Origin: Megascapheus bottae
Lineage: Eukaryota > Chordata > Mammalia > Rodentia > Geomyidae
DNA length: 64,000 nt
Assembly (NCBI GenBank): GCA_024803745.1
Contig: JANJXV010000016.1
Location: 41,825,001 to 41,889,000 of the forward strand
Direction of reading: 5' to 3'
Shown: positions 13,191-23,936 of the stretch, in pieces
Numbering within the stretch: position 1 is the first letter of the stretch
How the letters are laid out: every line of letters begins with the position of its first letter
Position numbers and translations under genes: made by a program
Notes under the pieces: model-generated
Told to the model about the DNA's origin: nothing
What the model saw: the letters and a program-made list of their open reading frames with translations, nothing else
Database searches by the model: none

Positions 13191-15170
13191 TCTGTGGCCT
13201 TTGTCTAAACAGCCAGAGTTATATCCATTAATCAAGGGTTCTTAACAAAAACAAGCTAATGTCGATAAAATTATCTTACTCATTCCCACCTTAAAAACGA
13301 AACAAAACTTAAGCATGATAAGCCTAAAGCAAAAGTGTTGCAAGTTCTCTATATGCAGTGCAACTGAACTGTTTTATCTTGATTTTCTTTTTTGAAGCAA
13401 CCATATGAAACTCCAGATACTTCCCCTTCTTTTGACAAATTGTGCTGAGATACAATTTATAGTGCTACAATCACAAATCAGCCCGCACGCAAATGCTCTG
13501 CAAGAAAAGCATCTTTTGCTATCAATAAATCAAAGTTTTTTATTCTTTCATTCTCTCAGGTTCCCATTGAGTTTTCTTAGTTATAAAATGTAGTTTGTCT
13601 CAAGCTAGTCAACCGTGACTTTGCCCTTTCTAAAGGAGAGACTACAACTGAATCCTGCTAGAAGAGCTTGGATATTAAGTTAGTTAAATATACAAAACAA
13701 AGTGTGTGGGAGGAAGTACAAAACATTGCAGATTCAATAGCTAAGCTGGTGATGGCCATAAACCTTATCTCTAAGTAGTTTTGAATAGAGAACGTGTGTC
13801 ATTTTTTATATAATTACCTATGTAAAATGCAGTTTAATATTAGTTATATTAACTGTGATAGAGAATATTCTCCAGATATTGACGTGATTGGACACCCAAA
13901 TAGAAGAATACCAGCTTTAGAAACTTGAACAGTTTTTGCTCCAATAAAAAAGAAATTAAAACATTTTTACATTTTGAGAATATGTGTTTCTGCAGTCTTT
14001 GACAAAGGAAAGTACAATTAAACCTCATGTAAAAATTTTCATAAAAGGAAGCAAAATTAGATACTTTGACCTCATTCCTGTTGAGAAAATTCATATGCAA
14101 AACAGTGAGTTCTGTATCATGATATTTTCTGTGGGACTTAGAAAAGTGGCCAGGATGGATGGCAAAGATGGAGAGCTTGCATTAAGTCTATTTGTTTCAA
14201 TAAGAGGTGATTATACAGTGACCTTTTCCTTAGCTGCCTTGGTTTCTCCATTTTTAATCATTATGCAAAATGTGGTAGAAATCTTTGCTGACACTCAGCT
14301 CCTCGGGGGACAATTAGGAGAGGAGAGAACTCACTGCAAACCGAAAATCGTTTTACTTCACCACCTGAACTGACAGGCACAAGGCCCAATATTTTGGGCT
14401 GTCAAAACACACGTCCAATTTTAAATAACACAGAAACTCATGAATCTGTGCCTAAGAAATACTGCAGATCCAAAAGAAAATGATAAAATATGCATCTTAT
14501 GTTAGATAATTAATTGTAATTCATACTGCCCTGCACAAAATGAAGAACTGTAGTAACTGAATTTATAAATATGAATATTTATGTAAATAAACTTGTTTTG
14601 GGAAACTGTTTTTCTTTTATATGTTGGCTCTTTTCTCTTTCAAATATATGTTAATGTTTCTTAGGTTTTGGTGTTGACAGTTAAAAAAACATAGCTGCTA
14701 TTTTCTCCCACAAATTGTTATAAACAATTATGTCAAATATTTGCGAACTATTTGATTCATACTTTGGGAAAAATAAAAGCAAAATATAAATTGCTTTTTG
14801 TTTTATCTTCCACACTTTTTACTTTACATAATTGTATAGTTGTGTGTTTAAAAATGTTTACGGCAATGTGATTTAAACAACTTGGTGCCAGTCTTTTCTT
14901 AACACATATCTGACATCATCTTTAGCAAAATTTCAAAATATGCATTATCAATGAGTAAGACAAATTTTCAGTATTCTAGGCCATACCATAGCACAGTTAA
15001 CAAGATCATTAGCATCTTGAGTGGTATACAAGCACGTATATACTTTTATCTACATATGTCTGTGTTACATATCTGTATTTATTACATATACACATACATA
15101 CATACTGCATAGAGACATATATAAACTTGATGAAATAATTACTACATCAAGAAAACTTGCACACATATTG
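13191..15170. other. Unique AT-rich DNA, no gene seen
   Basis: A 129-codon ORF on plus (13984-14373) has no recognisable motif. TA- and T-rich runs are common. No mobile element is identified. Confidence 0.4.
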
Positions 15171-15171
15171 A

Positions 15172-15184
15172 CTCACACATTTTT
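15172..15184 (+). repeat. Probable target-site duplication, left copy
   Basis: Sequence ctcacacattttt matches ctcatacactttt at 15776-15788 in 11 of 13 positions, on either side of an L1 fragment. Confidence 0.5.
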
Positions 15185-15775
15185 TAAATTTAATTTTATT
15201 GTGAGGTGACATACAGTTAAATCCCTAAGGAAGTGAACACATTCCTTGTTGAACATGGTTTCTGCTCCCTCATTTTTCTCCTACTTTCCTTCCCCACCCC
15301 CAGGCTTCCCTGCTTTTGTGAGTATTGTATGGCTGCTGTATAGGTTCAACCCTTATCCTTGCCTCACCATTTTGTTCCCCTTCCCTTTTATATACAAGAC
15401 ACAGAATACCAAAATCCAACATAGTGACAACAGAGGATGAACCAAAGGGGAAAAAATGAAAGAAAAAAGAAATGACGTCACAGAGTCAATTAAAACAACA
15501 ACAACCAATAAAGGCGTCTTGTTTCCATATCTTGGCGTTCATTTTCCTTAGCTTCATCCTGTATAGCCATATGTTCTTAGCTATTGAGCTCTTGTGACCC
15601 TCTTCTAGAATCATCCTCCATAAACTAATTATTACAAATGTAGGAAACCATGGAGTCTGTATTTCTTTGGGTCAGGCTTATTTCACTTAACGTGATTTTT
15701 TTCCCAAATCTTTCCATTTCCTTATGAGTGGGACAAAGTCTTTTTTTCTGATGGAAGTGTGGAATTTCAGTGTGC
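15185..15775 (-). mobile_element. 5'-truncated L1 (3' UTR and ORF2 end)
   Basis: Read on minus, the fragment runs from the ORF2 terminal region (sequence near 15680-15760 corresponding to the ATTAAGTGAAGTAAGCC-type block) into a 3' UTR and an A/T-rich tail at 15185. The part at 15620-15700 is closely similar to 33640-33720, so the two belong to one L1 subfamily. This copy keeps the 3' UTR in a single orientation and serves as the reference for the rearranged copy at 33449-34184. Confidence 0.75.
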
Positions 15776-16059
15776 CTCATACACTTTTATGTACATATAT
15801 GTTTGGTAAATGCACCTAAAATCGATTCTCAGCAAATTAGCATTATACAACATAATACTTCTAATAATAGACCTCATCTGATCATTAGATCTGCAGAACT
15901 CTATCTTACATAATTGAATCATTCATTGCACTTCTTGATTTATGTTTCCTAAATTCTGGTCCCCTTACTCTCTATCCTCTTAGTTATGTTTAATTCTCTC
16001 TGTGCATATTTGACATTGTTGAAGGATCTACATGGATGTTTAATAAAATAGTATTTGCC

Positions 16060-16320
16060 TTTCTTTAAAAGACATTTCACCTAGTATATGTTCTAGGTTT
16101 TTTCCACTGTATTACAAATGGCAGGATTTGGTCTCTGTTAAAGCTGAGTACCACTGCTGTGTACATGTGTGCCCTGTTTTCTTTATTCAGCAACTATGTC
16201 CAGACAATATGGTTGAATCGTATGCTGGCTGTTGGGAATGGTACAATGTAGAAGTCCAGGTAGGTCTTTGGCTTATTTCACATCTTTTTGGTATGAATCC
16301 CATGGTGGCATTACATGATT
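16060..16320 (-). mobile_element. Old L1 ORF2/3' fragment
   Basis: The block catttcacctagtatatgtt followed by acaaatggcaggattt is the reverse complement of the ORF2-end/3' UTR junction of older mammalian L1s. Boundaries are approximate; identity with the neighbouring L1 pieces is low. Confidence 0.5.
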
Positions 16321-16366
16321 ACAAAATATTTCCATTTAACTTTTGGAAAGGACACAATTAGAATTT

Positions 16367-16380
16367 CCCAATATATGTTT
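16367..16380 (+). repeat. Target-site duplication, left copy
   Basis: The 14 bases cccaatatatgttt recur exactly at 16456-16469, flanking a 75-bp L1 tail insertion. Confidence 0.75.
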
Positions 16381-16455
16381 TTTCCATATATTTTTTGTAG
16401 TTAATAGAAGGATTACATTATATTCATCAGATAGAAGGTGTATTACTTCACATAC
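16381..16455 (-). mobile_element. Ultra-short L1 3'-end insertion (75 bp)
   Basis: The minus strand aligns with the last bases of the full-length L1 3' UTR. Positions 16430-16455 (cagatagaaggtgtattactt) are the reverse complement of the segment near 44293-44312, and gtagttaatagaaggattac mirrors the segment just before the A-rich tail. A T-rich tail (16381-16396) lies on the correct side and exact 14-bp duplications flank it, so this is a complete but extremely 5'-truncated retrotransposition product. Confidence 0.75.
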
Positions 16456-16469
16456 CCCAATATATGTTT
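16456..16469 (+). repeat. Target-site duplication, right copy
   Basis: Exact 14-base match to 16367-16380. Confidence 0.75.
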
Positions 16470-16754
16470 CTATAAAAATATAAAATGGTTGTTTCCACAC
16501 AGTATTGACAGATTTGTAGTCTTTTGGTTTTTAAATAAAGACTTTGTAGGTGAGACTATATATCATATGAAGCGGTAACAACTGGGAATATACACATTAT
16601 CAAAGATTAATCCGGTACTAGCTAAACTTTCTGTTATGTCAATGTCCACTGAAAGTTATGAATTGTAATCATTCCAAACTTATTTTTTTTGGCTTATGGA
16701 TCAGAGGAGAGAATGGAACTGGAGGAGTGGGAGAAGGGCAGGGGAATTGCCAGC

Positions 16755-17335
16755 ATAAAGCTATCCACCATAGCTAAGGAATGAAACCAACCTGGTGACC
16801 CTCAGAGGATCAAGAAAATGTGGTAAATGCACCCAATGGGATTTCACTCATTCCTTAGAAAGGATGATATTGTACCATTTGTGAAGAAACAGAAAGACTT
16901 GTTAAGTGAAGTAAGTCAGGTCAAGAGACAAAGTATGTATATTTTCTCTCACATGTGGAAGGCAGATTTAGATTGTAAACCCATAAACAAATATGGTGGG
17001 TGGTATGCGAGTGTATACGAATGCATCAACTGAAATCCAGTAGATTCAAGGGAGATCTCAAATACTATAATTCCACAGAAAGGCAAAAGCAGAGTTCTGT
17101 GGAGGAAAAAACAGCAGGAAGTAGTATTTGAAAGGGGTGAGGGGCCAAGGGGAAAGGAGAAGACCAAAGAAGAGGAGAAGTGGGGGAGAATCCAATACAT
17201 ATACAAAACTAAGAAGAGCAAGGAAATGGGGACAGGGAGGGTGGAGATGGTTGAAAGAGGTGACATGGATCGGGCTATGATAATCTGCTTTGTTACATGC
17301 CAATTCTCCTGTATAATTCCTGAAAGAGAATAAGA
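16755..17335 (+). mobile_element. Old L1 fragment (ORF2 end + 3' UTR)
   Basis: At 16827-16960 the plus strand encodes an L1 ORF2 terminus (RKDDIVPFVKKQKDLLSEVS, then SHMW). It is followed by a purine-rich 3' UTR and a terminal block near 17275-17335. It is more diverged than the 37 kb element and lacks a clear TSD or A tail. Confidence 0.7.
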
Positions 17336-17344
17336 CACTCTCTT

Positions 17345-17445
17345 GTAGAAATAGATAAAATCCTAGGGCTAGGGTTCACAGGACAGACCACCCACCCAGC
17401 AAACTCAGGCCCTGCGTTCAAGCACTGTACTACCAAACAACCATC
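17345..17445 (+). mobile_element. Possible ID-like monomer remains
   Basis: The segment ctagggctagggttcacagg followed by caggccctgcgttcaag resembles a decayed ID-like tRNA-derived monomer next to the dimeric SINE at 17448. The resemblance is weak. Confidence 0.3.
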
Positions 17446-17447
17446 AG

Positions 17448-17672
17448 CTCGGCATCGGTGGCTTGTGCTTGCAGTCCTAGTCTTCTTCAAGAGTCTGAGA
17501 GGTGAAGATCCCTGTTCAAAGCCAGCCTGAGCAGAAAAGTCAATGACATTCTTACCTCTGATTAATCACACACACACACAGAAAGCCAGAAGTCGGGTTG
17601 AAATGGTAGAGCACAAGCCTTGGGCTCAGGAATAGGGCCTAGACCCTGAGTTCAAGCCCTGTGACAGACAGA
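17448..17672 (+). mobile_element. B1-like/Geo dimeric SINE
   Basis: The left half has cggcatcggtggcttgtgc and gttcaaagccagcctgagc. A CA-rich insertion replaces part of the linker. The right half has agccagaagtcgggttgaaa and a box B-like gagttcaagccctgtga. The 3' tail continues into a GACA/CA-rich microsatellite. Confidence 0.75.
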
Positions 17673-17715
17673 CAGACACAAACACACACACGCACACACG
17701 CACCCACCCACACAC
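17668..17715 (+). repeat. GACA/CA microsatellite at a SINE tail
   Basis: GACA units pass into CA units with CGCA and CCCA interruptions, starting directly at the 3' end of the SINE. Confidence 0.85.
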
Positions 17716-18477
17716 TAATGATAATTTTTATTACTGTGAGATTTATTAGACATTAGTCTGAGCTCTCTAGGGAACAGAGATGTAGACTTTCCATTATGGA
17801 CTATTTAAAAATTGAGTGAATTGAACACTTAAGAACTCCCTGGAGGGAGTATTCCTTTATTAGAAACAGTACTAAAGAGACAGAGAGATGAATTAATAGC
17901 TTCCCTCTATAATTTTTCTTACATTGACTTAAAATAGGCTGTGAATATAATAATTTCCAAATGGCAATTGAGTGAAATGAATAGAAAAAGATGAAAAAAA
18001 ATGAAGCTGTCAATTAAGGAACAGATTAAATAATACATAATATATTCCCATATGGCCTTTAGATTTTGGTTGGAAGTCATAAGCTAGATATATGATTGTT
18101 AATAACATTATAGTCAGAATTTTATATTTTTCTCTAGTGACTATTTTATTGAATATTTTTCTTATACCTTGAATATTAACATATAGAAAAATAAATCTAG
18201 AAGATAGTTTCCCCTAAAATACCTATGTAAGCACAGAGGCAAACTCACACACACATATGAACATATATAAATATTCCGTATTTTTAACTCAAGTGATATT
18301 AGCCATGCTTAAAATGGAGATGACATGTTATTTTATCACAAGTCAGTGCATTGTATTACTCGAGCAGAAACTGTGAATTATTATAAAATTTTGAAACTTA
18401 TCTTTTGAACTAGAAAATTATCATTACTAAAATTATTATTAAAATTAAAACATATTAAAATTATTATTAAAGCATTA
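17716..18477. other. AT-rich unique DNA, no gene seen
   Basis: Very AT-rich, with ATT/AAT runs near 18410-18475. No repeat family is recognised. Confidence 0.45.
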
Positions 18478-18478
18478 T

Positions 18479-18703
18479 GCAATTGTGCCATGACTCATGC
18501 CTACAATCCCAGTTACTAAGTGAGAAGGTTGATATCTGACAATTGCAGTTTGTAGGCAGCCCAGGCAGAAAAGGATGCAAGACTTATCTCCTAAAACTAC
18601 TAAAGTAGCCAGAAGTGGACTGTGGTTCAAGTAGTAGAGCACAAACCTTAGGCAAATAGAAGGTGCAAGACAGACAGAGTCTAGTTCCTGAGTTCAAGTT
18701 CGA

Positions 18704-18704
<1 letters not shown>
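18479..18704 (+). mobile_element. B1-like/Geo dimeric SINE, diverged
   Basis: The left half (tgactcatgcctacaatccc) and right half (agccagaagtggactgtggt, ending gagttcaagttc) are both recognisable. The element ends directly in a CA microsatellite. Confidence 0.7.
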
Positions 18705-18747
<43 letters not shown>

Positions 18748-18749
18748 AC
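18705..18749 (+). repeat. (CA)n microsatellite at a SINE tail
   Basis: About 19 CA units, then an interrupted end, starting where the SINE A-rich tail is expected. Confidence 0.9.
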
Positions 18750-21700
18750 CACACAATTATGCAAGCCTCTTAGAATATCTCTGATTTTCTGCAGTGGGCC
18801 ACAGTTTATATGATTCTGGATCCCTTTGAGTCCCCTGTGCAATCTTAAGTTGGTAGCTGAGGTAACTGGTCTTAAGGCTGTCATTTCCCATGAAGATAAT
18901 TGTTACTAAAATTTTTCTCAGACCCTATATTTACCTTTATTTCATAAGTCTTCATTCATAGGGATAAAAAAAATTCAACGAGCAATATTCTCTAAACTTT
19001 TGTGTTTATTTGAACAAATGAACTAATTAAAAGATGGATATCTAATTTTCATATCATTCGTATACATTCTCTTTAAGCATTATTGTCCTATGAATAATTA
19101 CGACAGTGTCCAAATTGTCCTCTTAGGAAATCTGTTACAACTTGGTCTTGTTTACAGATAATTGGGGTATGAAACCTTACCTTCCCCACACGACAACTGA
19201 CACTGACAAGGAGAAACACCTTCTCAAAGCTCCACTGCCTTCACTGGGCAATTGGAGCCTTTTTAATTCTGACAAAAGAATTCATTATCTTACAGAGAAA
19301 GGCTAGATTGATTGTCTAACAAAACCACCACCGCAGCTCTAAAAACAAACAAAATAATGAATGTGGACAACTGTGTGAGTCTTCATAATATTATTTCTCA
19401 AGATTGAAGATATTACTCATATCCATGTTATTAATCACAATAATCATTTATATACATGTTATTTTGCTTTATCTTCATGATTAATATTGTCATTGCTTGC
19501 ATTTTTCTCAATTGCTGGGTCTAACAGTGAAATTCAGAAAGAAATGTCTTCTATTTCCAAATAAGTTTAATAAGTGAAACTTGTTTAGAAGATCTTTTGC
19601 TATGTATTTTTAAATGTCAAATTATAATCATTCTATACTGAAGTATCGGTTTTATAGAAAAGACTTCAGATTAAAAAAACATTTTGTATCAATTTTGTGA
19701 AAAATGGTCCAGTGTTATTTTTCAAGCCCGTGTCATTTTTACCTTTTCTGTCCTAGATGTGACATCTGAGTCTCAGTATTTAGTAGCTAATTCTTGGCCC
19801 TCACTTTAAATAAGACAGAGCAAAATGCAAGCTTCGATGGCTAGTAGAAAGAAAGCATCTTCTGAAGGGCCAAGGTCACCGAACCTTACAATAATACGTG
19901 CTCTAATCAAAACTTTCCACCCCTTGACTTTTAACATACAAACGTGTGTATCTTTGGACAATTTCACCCGGTGTCCATCTTTTAAAGGAAGCTGTTTGTG
20001 TTAATTTCAAGAAACAGCCGAAGATGCTCTGGCCTGCACCCCTCTTCCCCTCACGGCTACCCTGGGTAGACACAGCCCTGACTGCAGGCTGATGGGGCTT
20101 TCAGTCTGTTTTTAGATAGGGACGTTTACTGTTCTGAGTCTCTACAAAACAGAGGAATTTGTTTGGAGGAAGACACACCGTTTTCACTTCTGAAGGCAAG
20201 AGAGAGAAATATTGTAGACCTGTGTAGGGCCAACCCTGGGGGTCCCTGAAGAGAACGGAGAGGGAGAGATGGGCTCCTCTTGTCTTCTGTAAATCAGTGC
20301 AGACAGGAGCCCATAAATCCCTGCTCTCTTCAGATTGGAGCAGGGCGCCCTGCAGGGCCCCTCAGTAGTTCTAGAGCACACTCTGTGCAGGTTACTGTGC
20401 CTCTGCCCTCGGGAATTCTACATCCCTGCCCTTCAAGGTCCATGAATATTTGCTGGTGAAGCATTGTTTGCTGGTTATTTCTTTTGTGACTGAACAATTC
20501 TGTCATGCGGTGAATTGTTTATAAATACACAACTATTACATAGTTATCTGTAGTTGCACATATATAGTTGTATAGAATCATATAGTAACTATAGTAACTA
20601 CAGTTATTTATAGAACTGTAACTATAGCATTATTTATAGAATTTCAGAATTTACAAGAAATTGCTTGTCTCACATTGTTATTTCCTTCCTCCTACAATTA
20701 ACAATATTGTCTACACAGAAAAAAAATCAAGATTGTGTTTAAAAAAAGCAATTCATCCAATCTGTTACGAGGAAATGATTCATCATCTACAAGTACTCCC
20801 CCGAGCATGCCGAAAACGTGGGATGAACTTGGATTCCATCCTCCTATAAAGCAGATTTTATGTAACGTTCTTCCTGAAAGATCATTCTCTTCAGTTTGAT
20901 GGTACAGCTGAGAAACGATGAATTCCCAAGCACATGAAAAGTCATCAAGAACGATGGTTGTGCCACTGAGAAGGTAGAAGTTCCATTGGCAAAGAGATCC
21001 TAAAGGGACACGTGTAGGACAGCCATGCTTTAGTGCTTTAGTAAGATTATACAATGACATTCTCCCCATCCCAATATGCCACGTTGGTGACATTGATGGT
21101 GAGTTCAGTAGATGACCACACCATAAAATACATTTTCTCCTTAAAAGATTTTCTCAATATCTCTTCAGCCATAGTTGCTGCTGCAGAGTTAACTCCGAAG
21201 AAAAGCCAGCTCATCACCTACGGTGGACTCGGGAATAACAGGTGCAGCGAGAGAGACCCAGCTCTACCCTCTGATAACTGCTCTGGTGTGAGTTCTCATG
21301 ACTAGAAAAGATACACATAAGCAATGAGAAGAAAATGCTATCACTGCATCGTAGTTGCTGGATATATACTGTGGATATATTAATACCACGTGGGTGCTGA
21401 CTGTCTGAATCATTCACTTTCTTGTAGTCACAACGTATAGACCAGCTACTATTCACATCAAAGATCTTTCCTCTTTCTACCTCCTCTGCCTTCTCATTGT
21501 GTCAGTCAGACTGAAGTGTGAATTCAAAACCTAATATTTATTTGGCTGGTACACTGACGGTTGAGCCATGACTTCTGAAGTGCTTATTGGCATTTATTTG
21601 GGAGGTAGAATCAGAAGGTGTTTCTTTCCAGGCTGATCTTTAATCTCAGCCACCGCCCCCCTCAGATGTCTGTACGTTATTTCCACAAGCATTGCAGACA

Positions 21701-23422
21701 GTCAGTGGTCTACAGAATTCTTTACATGACAGTTTTGTGCCTAGGCAGTTCATGAATTAGAACTGTCTATCCCCATGGGAAAGAAAGACTGGCCTTCAGT
21801 TACTTTCTGCATCTACATTGGAAATGATTGCCATAAACAAGGTCATTGCTTTTTTTATATGCACTCATGCATTATTTGGATGCTTCCAGTTGAAATATCT
21901 GCCCCAGAGAAAACATTTTAATGTCTTGTATCAATATATAGAAAGAAAACATTTACCATACTATGCACTTTTGTTTTATGTATCCCTCAGCACAAAAGGA
22001 AACTTTTATGATGTTTTGCCATTAATGTGTTTGTTTTAGGAGCGCTTGCATTTACCAATCATTTTTCTTTCCTCTTTGATTCACAGATTCTCTCAGGCCC
22101 TTGCTTCTTAGTGCAAGGTGTATTGATATACTGATTTAATATAGTAGCACTACTCAGAGAGCTCCCTCTCAAAGGCCATGGGAACAATGTGCCAGCTGAG
22201 ATGCTTGCAATATTAAAATCAATTAAACTCAAAAAATGTTAAGTTGCATTGTTATGATAGAATAAATTTGTTGAGTTGGCTACTGAGGAATTTTAGAAGA
22301 AAATTAGACTGGGATTTCATCTTGCTCTAGCTTTTCTTGCCTGGGGTATATTTTGAAACGTTTAGTATTATCAGTATCTTCTAGTGATAAATAAACTTGT
22401 CTGAAATTGATGGCGATTTTCTACATCTATCTGTTGCCCATCTGTTTGTCTGTCTTTTTAAGATTTTCATGTCTTTGAGTGTTTCATTTCTTAAAAAGCA
22501 CATTGGCACTTTGTGCCTGTCATGTACCATGTAGAACGCCATTACAATAGAAAAGTAATGTAATCTCTTTCTTCATGATTGGTTAATACTTTAAAGGTTT
22601 CCAATTTCTTTCCCTATTCCTTGAAAACTATCAAATGAATTTCTCCATAAACCACTTCTCCATAAACATCACCATATCCTTACTTAATAGTATGAATAGA
22701 CACTGAAATCATATGATGAAATATTTCATAAATTCTTAGGGCACCTACGATTACATTGCAATGAAGAAAGATGAGCATACAAACACTGCCATGTAGATTT
22801 ATACATACTAATACATACTCACATGCTGCTTAAAGACATGATATTTAAAACATATGAAAAATTTAGGACATAAGAAATAATACTGTATAAAATCAATGTT
22901 GCATCAATATGTACAAATCAGAGGAGAGTAATCTAGTGTCTCAGGGCTTAGTGTTAGTAGCATATTAATGGATTCTAGTGCTCACTTAGGATAGTAATGT
23001 AGAGTAGTCTTCATTGCACTGATATTATTCAATGCAGAGAATATGGTTAAACTGTAAATTGAACTTGTTCTGTGAAGAATAAATCATTTGCAGAGCAGAT
23101 GCCAGTCAGCAAAGTCCTGATGCAGTAGGGAGCCTCTGCCAGGCTAGCGAAGTTCATTCTCCTCACACTGTGACACACATCACGATCAGAGGGTTTCTTC
23201 CTCTTGAGAGTAAAATTAAAGCTAGAGGAACCATTATTTACCTTGCTGAGGCTGCTTTTCTTCAATAGCGTACAGCACATGCAGCGTGTTATTTCTTCTG
23301 TGTGCACTAAACCATGGCACAATGCTTAGAAAACAACATCTGATGACTTGGCAACCTGAAAGAAAGGAGCCATTAGAGGAAAAATATCTCCAAGTTATCC
23401 CTAGCCCCATCAAGGGGAGGAA

Positions 23423-23424
<2 letters not shown>
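18750..23424. other. Unique DNA, no gene seen
   Basis: This 4.7 kb stretch has no recognisable mobile element. A GC-richer patch lies at about 20000-20420. The longest ORF is 131 codons on minus (20698-21093), with no known domain. An imperfect inverted repeat at 20589-20627 is listed separately. Confidence 0.4.
20589..20627 (+). repeat. Short inverted repeat (hairpin-capable)
   Basis: The left arm 20589-20605 and right arm 20614-20627 pair over 14 positions with a 3-base bulge in the left arm and an 8-base loop. The sequence is AT-rich and sits in a locally repetitive AACTATAG context, so it may be a by-product of low complexity. Confidence 0.6.

Positions 23425-23468
<44 letters not shown>
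23425..23468 (+). repeat. (AC)n microsatellite
   Basis: About 21 uninterrupted AC units. Confidence 0.95.
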
Positions 23469-23470
<2 letters not shown>

Positions 23471-23710
23471 CACAAATGGTAAATGTCATGCTAGTTTACG
23501 TTAAGGAAGAAATCAAGGATAACGTCACAAGGAGTCATTGAATCATTTATAAGAATTGTCTTACTTTGTGTATTTTAGTAGTAAAAGGTACAGGTGACCA
23601 TATGGAGAGTAATAGGAAATGTTCTCAAAGAACAGAAAATATAATAACATATAAATCATGAATAAAATAAGAAATGGAGTGATAGTAATCAACATAATAA
23701 AATGTGTCCC

Positions 23711-23727
23711 AAAAAGATAAATAACCA
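23711..23727 (+). repeat. Target-site duplication, left copy
   Basis: Seventeen bases (aaaaagataaataacca) recur exactly at 23920-23936. Confidence 0.9.
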
Positions 23728-23919
23728 CGGGCCGAGAATTTTGCCTAGTGGTAGAGTGCTTGCCTAGCATGCATGAAGACCCGGGTTCAATTCCTTGGTA
23801 CCACATACCTAGAAAAAAGCCAGAAGTGGTGCTGAGGCTCAAGTGGTAGAGCTCTAGCCTTGAGAAAATCCAAGGACAGTGCTCAGGCCCTGAGCTCAAG
23901 CCCAGGACTGGCAAACATA
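23728..23919 (+). mobile_element. ID-like/Geo dimeric SINE (IDL-Geo type)
   Basis: This is one of the best-preserved copies in the window. The left monomer carries a box A-like gcctagtggtagagtgc and a box B (ggttcaattcc at 23784-23794), as in tRNA-derived ID elements. After a short linker (agaaaaaagcc), the right monomer carries gtggtgctgaggctcaagtg and its own box B-like gagctcaagcc. Perfect 17-bp duplications and a short A-rich tail flank it. RNA polymerase III transcription is inferred from the boxes. The family name is from memory of Geomyoidea SINE literature. Confidence 0.85.
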
Positions 23920-23936
23920 AAAAAGATAAATAACCA
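23920..23936 (+). repeat. Target-site duplication, right copy
   Basis: Exact 17-base match to 23711-23727. Confidence 0.9.

Noticed and set aside
13984..14373. 129-codon plus-strand ORF
   Set aside because: No known motif; no flanking features of a gene or retrocopy.
17640..17720. tRNA gene suggested by a box B-like gagttcaagccc
   Set aside because: It is the right monomer of a dimeric SINE; no cloverleaf can be drawn.
20698..21093. 131-codon minus-strand ORF suggestive of a processed pseudogene
   Set aside because: No known family recognised, no poly(A) tail and no flanking duplication seen.
23561..23914. 117-codon minus-strand ORF
   Set aside because: Mostly the reverse complement of the SINE at 23728-23919.
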